From Flavobacteriales bacterium (lineage in GTDB: Bacteria > Bacteroidota > Bacteroidia > Flavobacteriales > JABDKJ01): a stretch of 64,000 nt of DNA. The DNA lies in contig JABDKJ010000058.1 in NCBI GenBank assembly GCA_013002285.1, positions 1-64,000 on the forward strand. The letters are read 5' to 3'. Below are positions 19,840-28,914 of the stretch, piece by piece. Position 1 is the first letter of the stretch. Each line of letters opens with the position of its first letter. The notes below the pieces were generated by a model. The model had not been told where the DNA came from. It searched no databases and saw nothing but the letters and a program-made list of their open reading frames with translations. A program made the position numbers and the translations under genes.

Positions 19840-20758
19840 TTTCAACCTCCTTTCCTTCAACAGTTTCAATAAATATCTCGCTCATTGTTGGTATGACTTC
19901 CACTACACTTTGAATGTCTGCATGTGGCAAAATAGTCTTCAATAACTCGTTCAAATTAGAATTATTCAAGATCTTGATGTCTGTGATGTTGTAACCTTCA
20001 TCATCTTTTTGTTTGTCCACCAATTCGTAATTCGTCCAAAGAGCATTGGTAAATCCAAGGATCTCACCTTTAAAGCGAACACGATAAATGTGTTTTTTGT
20101 GGTCTTGTCGCACTTGCTTCACTTCACCACTTAGCACTACCTTGGCCTTATCTATCAAAGCGATATCGTCACAGATCTCTTCTACAGAGCCCATATTATG
20201 TGTGGACAAGAGTACTGTAGCACCTTCATCCCTCAGTCTTAATATCTCTTCTCTTATAAGTTTAGCGTTGATCGGGTCAAAACCACTGAAAGGTTCATCC
20301 AAGATCAAGATCTTTGGTTCATGCAACACCGTAGTAATGAACTGGACCTTTTGAGCCATACCTTTTGATAAGTCCTCGATCTTTTTATTCCACCAACCTT
20401 CCATCTCGAACTTCTCGAACCAATGCCTCAATCTTTTCTTGGCGTCTTTGGTTGTTAAGCCTTTGAGTTGAGCAAGGTAAACGGCCTGTTCACCAACCTT
20501 CATTTTTTTGTAAAGGCCACGTTCTTCTGGAAGGTACCCGATCTGCTCTACATGATAAGGCGCAAGGCTCTTGCCATCGATGAAGATCTCTCCTTTATCT
20601 GGCCCAGTAATTTGATTGATGATCCGGATCAAGGAGGTTTTTCCCGCTCCGTTTGGCCCTAAAAGGCCAAATATTTTTTGTGGTTTTACATGGATGGAAA
20701 CATCATCCAAGGCTGTGTGTCCGCTGTAGCGCTTAACTATGTTCTCTGCTCTTAACAT
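19832..20758 (-). CDS. ABC transporter ATP-binding protein (NatA-like)
   Basis: A 308-residue nucleotide-binding subunit. Walker A GPNGAGKTS lies near residue 34, the Q-loop in YLPEERGLYKKM, the signature is LSKGMAQKV, Walker B is ILILDEPFSGFDP, and the H-loop is STHN. The C-terminal ~85 residues (after AKVVLSGEVKQVR) form the extension common in NatA-type exporters. It energises the permease encoded directly downstream; the two genes overlap by 8 bp. The start ATG is 110 bp after the dnaJ stop on the same strand, so it may be transcribed from the grpE-dnaJ promoter or from its own. Transported substrate unknown. Confidence 0.92.
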   Translation of the reverse strand: MLRAENIVKRYSGHTALDDVSIHVKPQKIFGLLGPNGAGKTSLIRIINQITGPDKGEIFIDGKSLAPYHVEQIGYLPEERGLYKKMKVGEQAVYLAQLKGLTTKDAKKRLRHWFEKFEMEGWWNKKIEDLSKGMAQKVQFITTVLHEPKILILDEPFSGFDPINAKLIREEILRLRDEGATVLLSTHNMGSVEEICDDIALIDKAKVVLSGEVKQVRQDHKKHIYRVRFKGEILGFTNALWTNYELVDKQKDDEGYNITDIKILNNSNLNELLKTILPHADIQSVVEVIPTMSEIFIETVEGKEVEIE

Positions 20759-20868
20759 TTCTAATGCGGGCGAATATAATAAGAAGCTTTTATCGTCAGC
20801 TTATAAATTTATGAACGGAATGAATACTGAGATGTTTGGTAATAAAGTTAGAATGTTCTGCAATGATG

Positions 20869-21996
20869 TCAGTCACCAAACATTTCAGCTACTCTTTGGA
20901 AAAAGCCTTTGTCTTTTTTACCTGGGTCAGGTCTGAAGTTCTCCGACACCCTAAGTTTATCAAGCATTTCTTTTTCCTCTTTGTTGAGGGTCTTGGGTGT
21001 CCAAACACTTATGTTAGCGATAAGGTCTCCTTTTCTAGAGTTGTGTACGTTTGGAAGTCCTTTTCCTCTTAGCCTCACCATTTTACCGCTTTGAGTTCCG
21101 GGCTCCACTTTTATTTTCGCCTTACCATCGATCAATGGTATTTCTGCATCTCCACCTAAAGCGGCATCAGCGAAATTGACATAAAGGTCGTAATGTAGGT
21201 CGTCACCATTTCGTTTGAAATGTAAATGGTCTTTTTCTTCTATCACAACAAGTAAGTCTCCGTTAATTCCTCCTGCCGGAGCAGCATTACCTTTTCCGCT
21301 GATGTTCAACTGCATTCCCTCTTCTACCCCTGCAGGAATGTCGATCTCCATCACCTCTTCTTTACGCTCAAGTCCATGTTCGTTTGCACCTCTTGGTTTA
21401 TGGGTGACCATTTGTCCTGTTCCATGGCATATGGAACACGTAGAGCTAGTTTGCATCTGCCCGAGAATGGTCTGTTGCACACGAACTACCTGTCCGGAAC
21501 CATTGCATGTGCTACAAGTGCCGTATGACACGCCATCAGCTTGTACGAATTTCTGTACTTTGATCTTCTTTGTTACACCTTTAGCGATCTCTTCCAAAGT
21601 TAGGCTGACTTTAATTCGAAGGTTCGAACCTTTCATGGTTCTTCTTCTGCCTCGACTGCCGCTAAAGCCACCTCCTCCAAAACCTCCAAAACCACCTCCG
21701 AAAATGTCTCCGAATTGAGAAAAGATGTCCTCCATGGACATTCCTCCTCCAAAGCCTCCAGCACCAGCACCTTTCATTCCTGCATGACCGAATTGATCAT
21801 ATCGTGCTCGTTTGTTATCATCGCTCAATACTTCGTAAGCTTCAGCGGCTTCTTTGAATTTGGCTTCAGATTCTTTGTCATCCGGGTTCTTGTCCGGGTG
21901 AAATTTGATGGCCATTTTTCTATAGGCTTTTTTTATTTCAGCCTCAGATGCACCTTTAGAAATGCCAAGTATTTCGTAGTAATCTCTTTTCGACAT
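20869..21996 (-). CDS. dnaJ: Chaperone DnaJ lacking zinc-centre-I cysteine motifs
   Basis: A 375-residue type A-like DnaJ. The J domain (1-70) has the HPD motif in FHPDKN; a Gly/Phe-rich linker (~72-120) follows, then the substrate-binding domains. Classical DnaJ has four CxxCxGxG motifs. Here only two remain, CSTCNGSG and CSICHGTG, corresponding to motifs II and III, which form zinc centre II. Motif I is missing by a deletion ([17 protein letters not shown] runs straight into motif II), and motif IV is replaced by a Cys-free [12 protein letters not shown] stretch. Motifs I and IV together make zinc centre I. The gene lies 6 bp after grpE. DnaJ delivers unfolded clients to DnaK and stimulates its ATPase. 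Confidence 0.95.
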   Translation of the reverse strand: MSKRDYYEILGISKGASEAEIKKAYRKMAIKFHPDKNPDDKESEAKFKEAAEAYEVLSDDNKRARYDQFGHAGMKGAGAGGFGGGMSMEDIFSQFGDIFGGGFGGFGGGGFSGSRGRRRTMKGSNLRIKVSLTLEEIAKGVTKKIKVQKFVQADGVSYGTCSTCNGSGQVVRVQQTILGQMQTSSTCSICHGTGQMVTHKPRGANEHGLERKEEVMEIDIPAGVEEGMQLNISGKGNAAPAGGINGDLLVVIEEKDHLHFKRNGDDLHYDLYVNFADAALGGDAEIPLIDGKAKIKVEPGTQSGKMVRLRGKGLPNVHNSRKGDLIANISVWTPKTLNKEEKEMLDKLRVSENFRPDPGKKDKGFFQRVAEMFGD

Positions 21997-22002
21997 GCGC
22001 TT

Positions 22003-22617
22003 TTAATTACCGATCACCACTTTGGCAAATCGTAACACTTTTTCATTTAAATAATAACCCTTTTCGATCACATCCACCACCTTACCTTTTAAGTCATCTT
22101 TAGGTGCGGGAATTTGTGTTATCGCTTCATGCAAGTCTGTATCGAAAATTGTTTCTAGAGATTCCATTGGCTTCAAGCCCTCTTGGCTTAATATTCCAAA
22201 CATTTTCTGTCTGATCAAAGAAAAACCTTCCTTCAATGCAGCAGTGTCTTCACTTTCGTCATTAGCTTTAATAGCTCTATCAAAATCATCTAGGACAGGT
22301 AGCATTTTCTTAATGACATCTCCTCCTGCCGTTGATAGAAGATCTAATCTTTCTTTTGCTGTTCGCTTCCTGAAATTCTCAAATTCAGAATAAAGCCTCA
22401 AATATTTGTCATTCACTTCATGGTACTTTGTTTCCCATTCATTCACTCCATTGACATTCGGTTCTTCAGAGCTTTCTGCTTCTTCAACAGTTCCTTCAGA
22501 ACCTGTGGTCTCTTCTTTCATCTTTTCTTCGTTCACGTTCTCTGTGGCCTCTATCGTATCTTCTGTTTTTATAGTTTCTTTCTCCTTATTCTTCGGCATT
22601 TTTTCTGCTTTGTTCAA
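22003..22617 (-). CDS. grpE: Nucleotide exchange factor GrpE
   Basis: A 204-residue GrpE. Residues 1-~60 are an acidic, disordered Glu/Thr-rich extension; a long dimerising coiled coil follows (VNDKYLRLYSEFENFRKRTAKER). The C-terminal beta domain contains LPVLDDFDRAI and DLHEAITQIP and ends in the conserved GYYLNEKVLRFAKVVIGN. It exchanges ADP for ATP on DnaK and acts as a thermosensor in well-studied species. ATG 22617 and an internal ATG (MPKNKEKE, 22599) are both possible starts. dnaJ follows after 6 bp. A TAGATTTG promoter element lies upstream on this strand. Confidence 0.95.
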   Translation of the reverse strand: MNKAEKMPKNKEKETIKTEDTIEATENVNEEKMKEETTGSEGTVEEAESSEEPNVNGVNEWETKYHEVNDKYLRLYSEFENFRKRTAKERLDLLSTAGGDVIKKMLPVLDDFDRAIKANDESEDTAALKEGFSLIRQKMFGILSQEGLKPMESLETIFDTDLHEAITQIPAPKDDLKGKVVDVIEKGYYLNEKVLRFAKVVIGN

Positions 22618-22685
22618 TGGTCTTCAAATTATCTGCCAAAGGTGAATAATGGACAAATTGTCAGTTATTTTGGCCTAAGGCGCTG

Positions 22686-22693
22686 CAAATCTA
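22686..22693 (-). promoter_or_regulatory. Promoter -7 element of grpE-dnaJ
   Basis: TAGATTTG on the minus strand (consensus TAnnTTTG), 69 bp upstream of the grpE start. No convincing -33 element and no CIRCE-type inverted repeat was seen. Confidence 0.45.
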
Positions 22694-22740
22694 ATGATCT
22701 GTCGTTTTTTCCGTTCATTCTCAAGACTTTTTAGCTGAAA

Positions 22741-23844
22741 ATGCTTTCAGACTTAAAAAAATTGACAGCAACTATATTCTATATTTGGCCCATGTTCTTG
22801 AGGGTCATTCTATTAAGTCCTTTTGCCTTAATTTACAAGGTTGTGCTTCATTTAAGGCATGGTATGTTCAATATGGGAGTTCTCAAGTCCAAAGACATGG
22901 GCCATAAGCTTTTGAAAGTGGGAAATCTGGCATTAGGCGGGTCTGGTAAAACACCATTCGTTGAATATTTGATCAGGGTATTTGGAGACGAGTTTGAAAT
23001 GGGTGTTGTTAGCAGGGGGTATGGACGTGAGAATGACAACTTAAAAAATGTAACAGTAGATGATACTGCAGAAGAGGTTGGTGATGAACCGCTTCAGATC
23101 AAAAGAAAATTTCCCATAATCCCTGTCTTTTTAAAGGGTGATCGGTGCGCTGCTATCAGTGCGCTTCGTCATAGTCATGGTTCAAATGAGGTGATCGTAC
23201 TGGACGATGCTCTTCAGCATAGGAAATTGATGAATGGCCTTAATATTTTATTGAGTTCATATGAAAGACCATTCTATAAAGACTTTCTTTTTCCTTCAGG
23301 AAAATTGCGTGATCTACGTTCTCGTGCCTACAGCTCAGATCTGATCATTATTACGAAAAGCCCGACAATATTGGATCTACAGGAAGAGACTAGGATGAGA
23401 AAAAGCTTGGCTAAATATAATAAGCCGGTTTTCTTCACAAGTATAAAATACACCAGACCTCAACATATATTTTCCCAAAAGATACTAGAGAATAAAGTCA
23501 ATGAACATGCCATTTTAGTAACTGGAATTGCGTCTTCTCAGGGAATGAAAAAAGACATTTTGCATAATGCAAAAGATTGGACCTACTTCGACTTTGGAGA
23601 TCATCATTCTTATTCAGAAAAGGACATTCAAAAGATCATAGAAAAATACGGTTCTATTAATGTTGATACTGTTATTTTCACGACTGAGAAGGATGCGCAG
23701 AGATTGACAAGAGGCAGACATGTCCATTTACTCAAAGAGTTGCCTATATATGCTATTGGAATAGAGGTGCAATTTTTAAAAGAGGAAGAAAAGTTTAAAA
23801 ACGCGATCAGAAATTATGTTAGAACAAATTCAAGCTTCAGCTGA
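22741..23844 (+). CDS. lpxK: Tetraacyldisaccharide 4'-kinase
   Basis: A 367-residue LpxK, the inner-membrane kinase that phosphorylates the 4' position of the lipid A disaccharide. The N-terminus has a hydrophobic membrane segment (~residues 13-37). The P-loop GNLALGGSGKTPFVEY lies near residue 65, with VVSRGYGR after it. The conserved DDALQHRK and the second-domain FTTEKDAQRL near the C-terminus are also present. Its presence shows the organism makes lipid A; an LpxH-like gene lies 5 kb downstream. The last 29 bp overlap the purine nucleoside phosphorylase gene, so translation is probably coupled. Confidence 0.95.
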   Translation: MLSDLKKLTATIFYIWPMFLRVILLSPFALIYKVVLHLRHGMFNMGVLKSKDMGHKLLKVGNLALGGSGKTPFVEYLIRVFGDEFEMGVVSRGYGRENDNLKNVTVDDTAEEVGDEPLQIKRKFPIIPVFLKGDRCAAISALRHSHGSNEVIVLDDALQHRKLMNGLNILLSSYERPFYKDFLFPSGKLRDLRSRAYSSDLIIITKSPTILDLQEETRMRKSLAKYNKPVFFTSIKYTRPQHIFSQKILENKVNEHAILVTGIASSQGMKKDILHNAKDWTYFDFGDHHSYSEKDIQKIIEKYGSINVDTVIFTTEKDAQRLTRGRHVHLLKELPIYAIGIEVQFLKEEEKFKNAIRNYVRTNSSFS

Positions 23845-24628
23845 CTTTATAAGAGGTAAGACAAAAATAAGTCCTGATGTAGGTATCATATTAGGGACTG
23901 GTCTTGGTGGTCTTGTAAAAGAGATAGATATAGTAGATATCATTCCTTATGAGGACATCCCCAATTTTCCGGTATCAACTGTAGAAGGTCATTCAGGAAA
24001 ACTGATATTTGGTCATCTTGGTGGACGACCTATCATTGCAATGCAAGGTCGGTTCCATTACTACGAGGGTTATGATATGAAGCAGGTGACTTTTCCTGTG
24101 AGAGTTATGAAGAATTTAGGGATCAGTAGCCTATTTGTTTCAAATGCCAGTGGAGGAGTGAATCCCGATTATGAGATAGGTGATCTTATGATACTGACTG
24201 ATCACATCAATTTCTTTCCGGAACATCCCTTGAGAGGTCAGAATTTTAGTGAATTGGGTCCTCGTTTTCCTGATATGTCAAAAACCTATGCTAAAGACTT
24301 AGTGGCTAAAGCAGAGGCAATAGCAGCAGAACATAATATAAAAGTTCAAAAAGGTGTGTACCTTGGATTAAGTGGGCCAACACTTGAAACGCTTGCAGAA
24401 TATCAGGCTTTTAGAGCGGTTGGTGCTGATACTGTGGGAATGTCTACGGTGCCAGAAGTGATCGTAGCCAGACATATGAGCATTCCATGTTTTGCGATAT
24501 CTATCATAACAGACATTGGAATAGAAGGAAGGATCGTTGAAGTGAGTGCAGAAGACGTTATCGCTGTGGCCAATAAGGCGGAACCGTTGATGACCAAAAT
24601 AATGAAGGAATTGATCTCTACTTTTTGA
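23816..24628 (+). CDS. Purine nucleoside phosphorylase (family 2, trimeric type)
   Basis: A 270-residue enzyme of the PNP/MTAP family 2, cleaving purine nucleosides with phosphate to free base and ribose-1-phosphate in purine salvage. Visible motifs: GTGLGG (phosphate loop) near residue 27, GRFHYYEGY, SNASGGVNPDYEIGDLMILT, and the substrate-binding stretch GPTLETLAEY with the VGMSTVPEV segment. Cytoplasmic. ATG 23816 lies within the end of lpxK (29-bp overlap), a position that also fits the normal N-terminus. A separate promoter appears to drive the next gene. Confidence 0.93.
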   Translation: MLEQIQASADFIRGKTKISPDVGIILGTGLGGLVKEIDIVDIIPYEDIPNFPVSTVEGHSGKLIFGHLGGRPIIAMQGRFHYYEGYDMKQVTFPVRVMKNLGISSLFVSNASGGVNPDYEIGDLMILTDHINFFPEHPLRGQNFSELGPRFPDMSKTYAKDLVAKAEAIAAEHNIKVQKGVYLGLSGPTLETLAEYQAFRAVGADTVGMSTVPEVIVARHMSIPCFAISIITDIGIEGRIVEVSAEDVIAVANKAEPLMTKIMKELISTF

Positions 24629-24708
24629 TCGGACCCTTGAACAATTGTGATCATAAGATCTGAAAAAAATATCACAGACCTAAACTGGCACATTAGCCCA
24701 AAACCTAA

Positions 24709-24716
24709 TAAATTTG
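24709..24716 (+). promoter_or_regulatory. Promoter -7 element very close to the TlpA-like start codon
   Basis: TAAATTTG ends 4 bp before the ATG at 24721. If used with normal spacing, transcription would start at or near the start codon. No clear TTTG is seen 17-21 bp upstream. Confidence 0.4.
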
Positions 24717-24720
24717 TGAC

Positions 24721-25857
24721 ATGAAATATTTAGCTACTATATGCATGATAGCGCTGTATGCAGCCTGCGGAGGTCCGGCAGAAAAAGGAAAAACGACAAT
24801 AGCAGGAAAAATAAACGGAGCAGATTCCCAATTAGTGACCTTTCAGAACAACAGCCTAAGGGGTGCGATCGATTCTACCAGAACAAATGTGAATGGTGAA
24901 TTTGTGCTCTATGCCAAGAATATGCCTCTGGATTTCTATAAATTGAAGATAGGAGATGAGCAGATCATTTTGGTAATGGACAGCACGCAAAAAATAGCTG
25001 TAGAAGGCGCTCAAGGTCAACTTAAAGAGACGTATACAGTGCATGGCTCTAATGATTCAAAACTCATAGCAGAGCACGTAAAAAAGGATATAAAATTTCG
25101 CGCACGAAGAGATTCCTTGGAGCAATGGTATAAAGGTTTAGGTTTACCTTCTCAAGAGGACAAAGCAAAGTATGAACAAGCCAACGAAGATCTGGTAACG
25201 CCATATTATGAATACCTCACTAATTTTATTGATAATAATTCCACATCTCCTGCTGCAATAACAATTTCGCATAACCTTCATCCTGTGAAAGAGTTAGAGC
25301 GATATAAAAAGTTGAAGGAAGGACTTAAGGATGTTATTCCAATGAGCAATGCTTATTTAAGTTTGAAGAAAAAGATCGCTGATGCAGAAAGGCAAAAAAA
25401 GCAAGAAGCTGCTGCGAAATTAACTGCGGCTTCAAGTGGTGTTGGAAATGAAGCTCCAGAAATTGACCTTCCTGACCCCAATGGTAAAAATATCCCTTTG
25501 TCTTCATTTAGAGGAAAATATGTTCTTGTCGATTTTTGGGCTTCTTGGTGCGGGCCATGCAGGAGAGAAAACCCCAATGTCGTTAAGATGTATGAAAAGT
25601 ATAAAGACGATGGATTTGAGATCTATGGAGTTTCTTTAGATAGTAATAAAGACAGATGGTTAGGAGCTATAGCAAAAGACAGATTGACCTGGACACATGT
25701 AAGCGATCTTGCCAAATGGAATTCTATTGCTGCGAAGGCATATGGTGTTCGTAGTATTCCCCACACTGTTCTTTTAGATAAGGAAGGCAAGATCATGGAT
25801 GTTAAATTGCGAGGAGCTGCGCTTGAGGCAAGACTAGAACAGATCTTTGGTCACTAA
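24721..25857 (+). CDS. TlpA-like thiol:disulfide lipoprotein with DUF4369 domain
   Basis: A 378-residue predicted lipoprotein: the lipobox LYAAC puts the lipidated Cys at residue 16. Residues ~25-120 resemble the DUF4369 domain often found before thioredoxin domains in Bacteroidota, followed by a charged helical linker. Residues ~240-378 are a TlpA/ResA-type thioredoxin fold with WCGPC at 276-280 and the cis-proline motif (RSIPHTVLLD). It would reduce or exchange disulfides in periplasmic proteins; the client is unknown. The M1 peptidase gene follows after 3 bp. Confidence 0.9.
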   Translation: MKYLATICMIALYAACGGPAEKGKTTIAGKINGADSQLVTFQNNSLRGAIDSTRTNVNGEFVLYAKNMPLDFYKLKIGDEQIILVMDSTQKIAVEGAQGQLKETYTVHGSNDSKLIAEHVKKDIKFRARRDSLEQWYKGLGLPSQEDKAKYEQANEDLVTPYYEYLTNFIDNNSTSPAAITISHNLHPVKELERYKKLKEGLKDVIPMSNAYLSLKKKIADAERQKKQEAAAKLTAASSGVGNEAPEIDLPDPNGKNIPLSSFRGKYVLVDFWASWCGPCRRENPNVVKMYEKYKDDGFEIYGVSLDSNKDRWLGAIAKDRLTWTHVSDLAKWNSIAAKAYGVRSIPHTVLLDKEGKIMDVKLRGAALEARLEQIFGH

Positions 25858-25860
25858 TAA

Positions 25861-28800
25861 ATGAGGAATTCTTTACTCAGCTTACTTACACTATTCTCCT
25901 TTTTAGTTCTTAAAGGTCAGGACTATTTCCAGCAAGAGGTCAACTATAACATTGAAGTTGAGTTAGATGATGTTGATCATTTTCTTCATGGTTACGAGAA
26001 GTTGGAGTACCATAACAATGCGCCAAATATGATCAAGGAGATCTATTTTCACATTTGGCCAAATGCTTATAAAGACAATAGTACAGCGCTAAATAGACAG
26101 AAAAAGGAAGGTAATGATTTTGGTTTCAATTTTTCTAAAGTAAGCGAACGCGGTTATTTAGATAGTCTTTCTTTTTTGCAGGATGGTGAAGCAATATCAT
26201 TTGATACTACAGATGAACCAGACATCATTATCCTTAGATTGAAAAAGCCTATCCTTTCAGGTGAGTCCTCGATTATTGAAACTCCGTTTAGGGTGAAAGT
26301 CCCGATAGGGTCTTTTAGTAGATTAGGTCATACAGGTCAGTCTTATTACATTACTCAGTGGTATCCGAAGCCAGCTGTTTTCGACAATGATGGGTGGCAT
26401 CAAATGCCCTATTTGGATCAGGGTGAATTCTATTCGGAATACGGCTCATTCGAAGTTAGCATTACACTTCCTGAAAACTATGTAGTAGGAGCAACAGGAG
26501 ACCTTCAAGAAGAGAGTGAAAAGCAGTGGTTAATGGAAAAGGTAGAGGAGACAATGAACAAAAGCTTTGGTGAGAAAGACGGAGTTTCCTCGACAGTTGC
26601 CTCAGCTGACAAAAAGAAGACTATCACATTTATACAGGATAATGTGCACGATCATGCTTGGTTTGCAGATAAGAAATTCAATGTGTTGCATGATACATTG
26701 AAGCTTCCGGGCTCTCAAGAGATAGTTGATCTTTGGGCAATGTTCACCAATGAGAACCACAACCTTTGGAGACGTGCAACGGAGTATCTTAAAGATGGAG
26801 TTTACTATTATTCACTTTGGAATGGGGACTATCCTTACAAGCATTGCACAGCTGTTGACGGAACCATAAGTGCAGGTGGTGGCATGGAATACCCCAACAT
26901 CACCATTATAGGGAACAGTCAAAACGCAAAAGACTTGGAAAGGGTTATTGTCCATGAAGTTGGGCATAACTGGTTTTATGGCATACTAGGTACGAATGAA
27001 AGATCCTACCCTTGGTTGGATGAAGGGATCAATTCCTATTACGAGCACCGTTATTTTGATATAAAATACCCTGACGAACCAAACACCTTGGATGCGGGAC
27101 TAATTGAGTTCGATATGGCGGAGCTTATGGACCTATCTCATTATCTGGGTCATTCAAGGAATTCTGAACAACCAATTCAGTATCACGCAGATCACTATAC
27201 ATCTCTGAATTATGGTATTATAGTCTATGAAAAGGCTTCATTCGCAATGAAATATTTATCGTTCTACCTAGGTGAAGAATTATTTGATAAGTGCATGCAG
27301 ACCTATTTTGATGAATGGAAATTTAGACATCCCGGACCCAATGATCTGCAAGCCGTGTTTGAAACCACTACAGGAAAAGATCTGGCTTGGTTCTTTGATG
27401 AATTGGTAATGCGAAATACTAGCGTAGATCATAAATTATGCTCTGTTCATGACAATGGTAAAACAGCTGAGGTAGAGATCAAGAATAGATCAGAATTCAG
27501 CGCTCCGATCTCTGTTGGCTCCTATAAAGATGGAAAATTAGTGTCTACTAAATGGGTTGATCCATTCCAAGGGAAAACCAAGGTCTCTTTTCCAAGTAGA
27601 AGTTTTGATGAGGTTAGACTAGATCCAAAATTTGAAACATTGCAAAGCTCTAGAAAAAATGATAGATGGACCGAAAAAGGAGTTGTAAAGACCTGGGAAC
27701 CATTGAGTCTTAGATTTGGTTCTCGAATTCGGGAGATCGATAAGTCTCATCTCTACTTTCTTCCAACTATAGGATGGAATAAGAGCGACAAGATCATGCC
27801 TGGCTTTGCATTGCACAATTTAGAGGCATTTCCAAAAACACTTGAATTCAACTTGCATCCTATGTACTCTTTCGAGACGAGTAGATTGAATGGATATGCA
27901 AAAGCTAATGCGAACATCAAACCAAATTTTGGGGCACTTAAGTGGATAGAGGTATTTGGCCAGGTTTCGGCCTTTTCATTTAAACAAAGTGAGACTGAAA
28001 AATTCAATTATCGGAAATGGGCTGCGGGGTTCAATATGCAGTTCAGGCCCAAAAGGTTAAAGGCCAACAACACATTTGACCTTAACTATAGATACATTCA
28101 TATTGAGGATGTTTATGACATAGATGAAGTTGGTCTGGATTCGACCTTAATACCATTTGACTATAGGGTAGATACTATGATAACTCGGAGCTATCATGAT
28201 ATTTCCTTTATATTTCAAGATAAGAACAGTCTTCTGCGTAATAGGTCTGATGTTAATTTTAGGATAGCTGAGGGGCATTCGAGATTGACACTTGCACATA
28301 AGTCACGTTATTTTTATTCTAAGAAAAAGTCGATAGATCTAAGGGTCTTTGCAGGTAGAATATTTGACAATGGTTCAATACGTGCGGATGAAAGACTTTT
28401 TTTAACGGCTAGTAATAATAGGTTATCGAAGGAAGGCAAAATATCAAATAATGTAGATGGAAAATTCAGAAGTGCGAACCAGGATTATTTGTACGATGAT
28501 GTGGTATTAGCCAGAACAGATACCGAAGGCTTTTTGGGAAGACAACTATTTATGGGGCAGGGTGGATTTAAAGCTCCTGTGGCAGGCTTGAGCTCAGGAG
28601 ATCTTCTGGCATTTAATTTTGAAGCAGATCTTCCACTACCTATTGGTTTGGGATTATTCTATTCGATGGGGTGGTCTCCAATAATCGAAGTTACAAATGA
28701 GGGCCAACAAGAAGTGATGAAGAATTATTCAGAATTTGGCTTAAAGTACACTTTGGCCAGAGACTATTTGGTGGTTTATTTCCCTCTCGTTTTTGATGTA

Positions 28801-28914
28801 GATGGAGATGGAGAAATGGACCAGTCCGACTTTTCTTTTGGGAAAACCATTAGTTTCCAATTAGAATTAAAAGAGCTATCTCTGCGTAGCCTAAGAAAGA
28901 AAATTCCTTTATAG
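25861..28914 (+). CDS. M1 family metallopeptidase (gluzincin), exported
   Basis: A 1017-residue protein with a short N-terminal signal peptide ending near LKGQ. Residues ~20-560 are an M1 aminopeptidase-like core. The zinc site is H365-E-V-G-H369 with the third ligand E388, exactly the HEXXH-X18-E spacing. GGGMEYPN (~residue 343) is the variant of the GAMEN exopeptidase motif seen in many Bacteroidota members. Residues beyond ~600 are beta-rich and may form a beta-barrel-like or sandwich extension (inference). It probably trims peptides in the periplasm or at the outer membrane. The stop TAG shares one base with the GTG start of the next gene. Confidence 0.9.
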   Translation: MRNSLLSLLTLFSFLVLKGQDYFQQEVNYNIEVELDDVDHFLHGYEKLEYHNNAPNMIKEIYFHIWPNAYKDNSTALNRQKKEGNDFGFNFSKVSERGYLDSLSFLQDGEAISFDTTDEPDIIILRLKKPILSGESSIIETPFRVKVPIGSFSRLGHTGQSYYITQWYPKPAVFDNDGWHQMPYLDQGEFYSEYGSFEVSITLPENYVVGATGDLQEESEKQWLMEKVEETMNKSFGEKDGVSSTVASADKKKTITFIQDNVHDHAWFADKKFNVLHDTLKLPGSQEIVDLWAMFTNENHNLWRRATEYLKDGVYYYSLWNGDYPYKHCTAVDGTISAGGGMEYPNITIIGNSQNAKDLERVIVHEVGHNWFYGILGTNERSYPWLDEGINSYYEHRYFDIKYPDEPNTLDAGLIEFDMAELMDLSHYLGHSRNSEQPIQYHADHYTSLNYGIIVYEKASFAMKYLSFYLGEELFDKCMQTYFDEWKFRHPGPNDLQAVFETTTGKDLAWFFDELVMRNTSVDHKLCSVHDNGKTAEVEIKNRSEFSAPISVGSYKDGKLVSTKWVDPFQGKTKVSFPSRSFDEVRLDPKFETLQSSRKNDRWTEKGVVKTWEPLSLRFGSRIREIDKSHLYFLPTIGWNKSDKIMPGFALHNLEAFPKTLEFNLHPMYSFETSRLNGYAKANANIKPNFGALKWIEVFGQVSAFSFKQSETEKFNYRKWAAGFNMQFRPKRLKANNTFDLNYRYIHIEDVYDIDEVGLDSTLIPFDYRVDTMITRSYHDISFIFQDKNSLLRNRSDVNFRIAEGHSRLTLAHKSRYFYSKKKSIDLRVFAGRIFDNGSIRADERLFLTASNNRLSKEGKISNNVDGKFRSANQDYLYDDVVLARTDTEGFLGRQLFMGQGGFKAPVAGLSSGDLLAFNFEADLPLPIGLGLFYSMGWSPIIEVTNEGQQEVMKNYSEFGLKYTLARDYLVVYFPLVFDVDGDGEMDQSDFSFGKTISFQLELKELSLRSLRKKIPL

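Noticed and set aside
24648..24678. TGTGAT...ATCACA inverted repeat upstream of the TlpA-like gene, possible Crp site
   Set aside because: The spacing between half-sites (about 19 bp) is far too wide for a Crp dimer and there is no T tail for a terminator.
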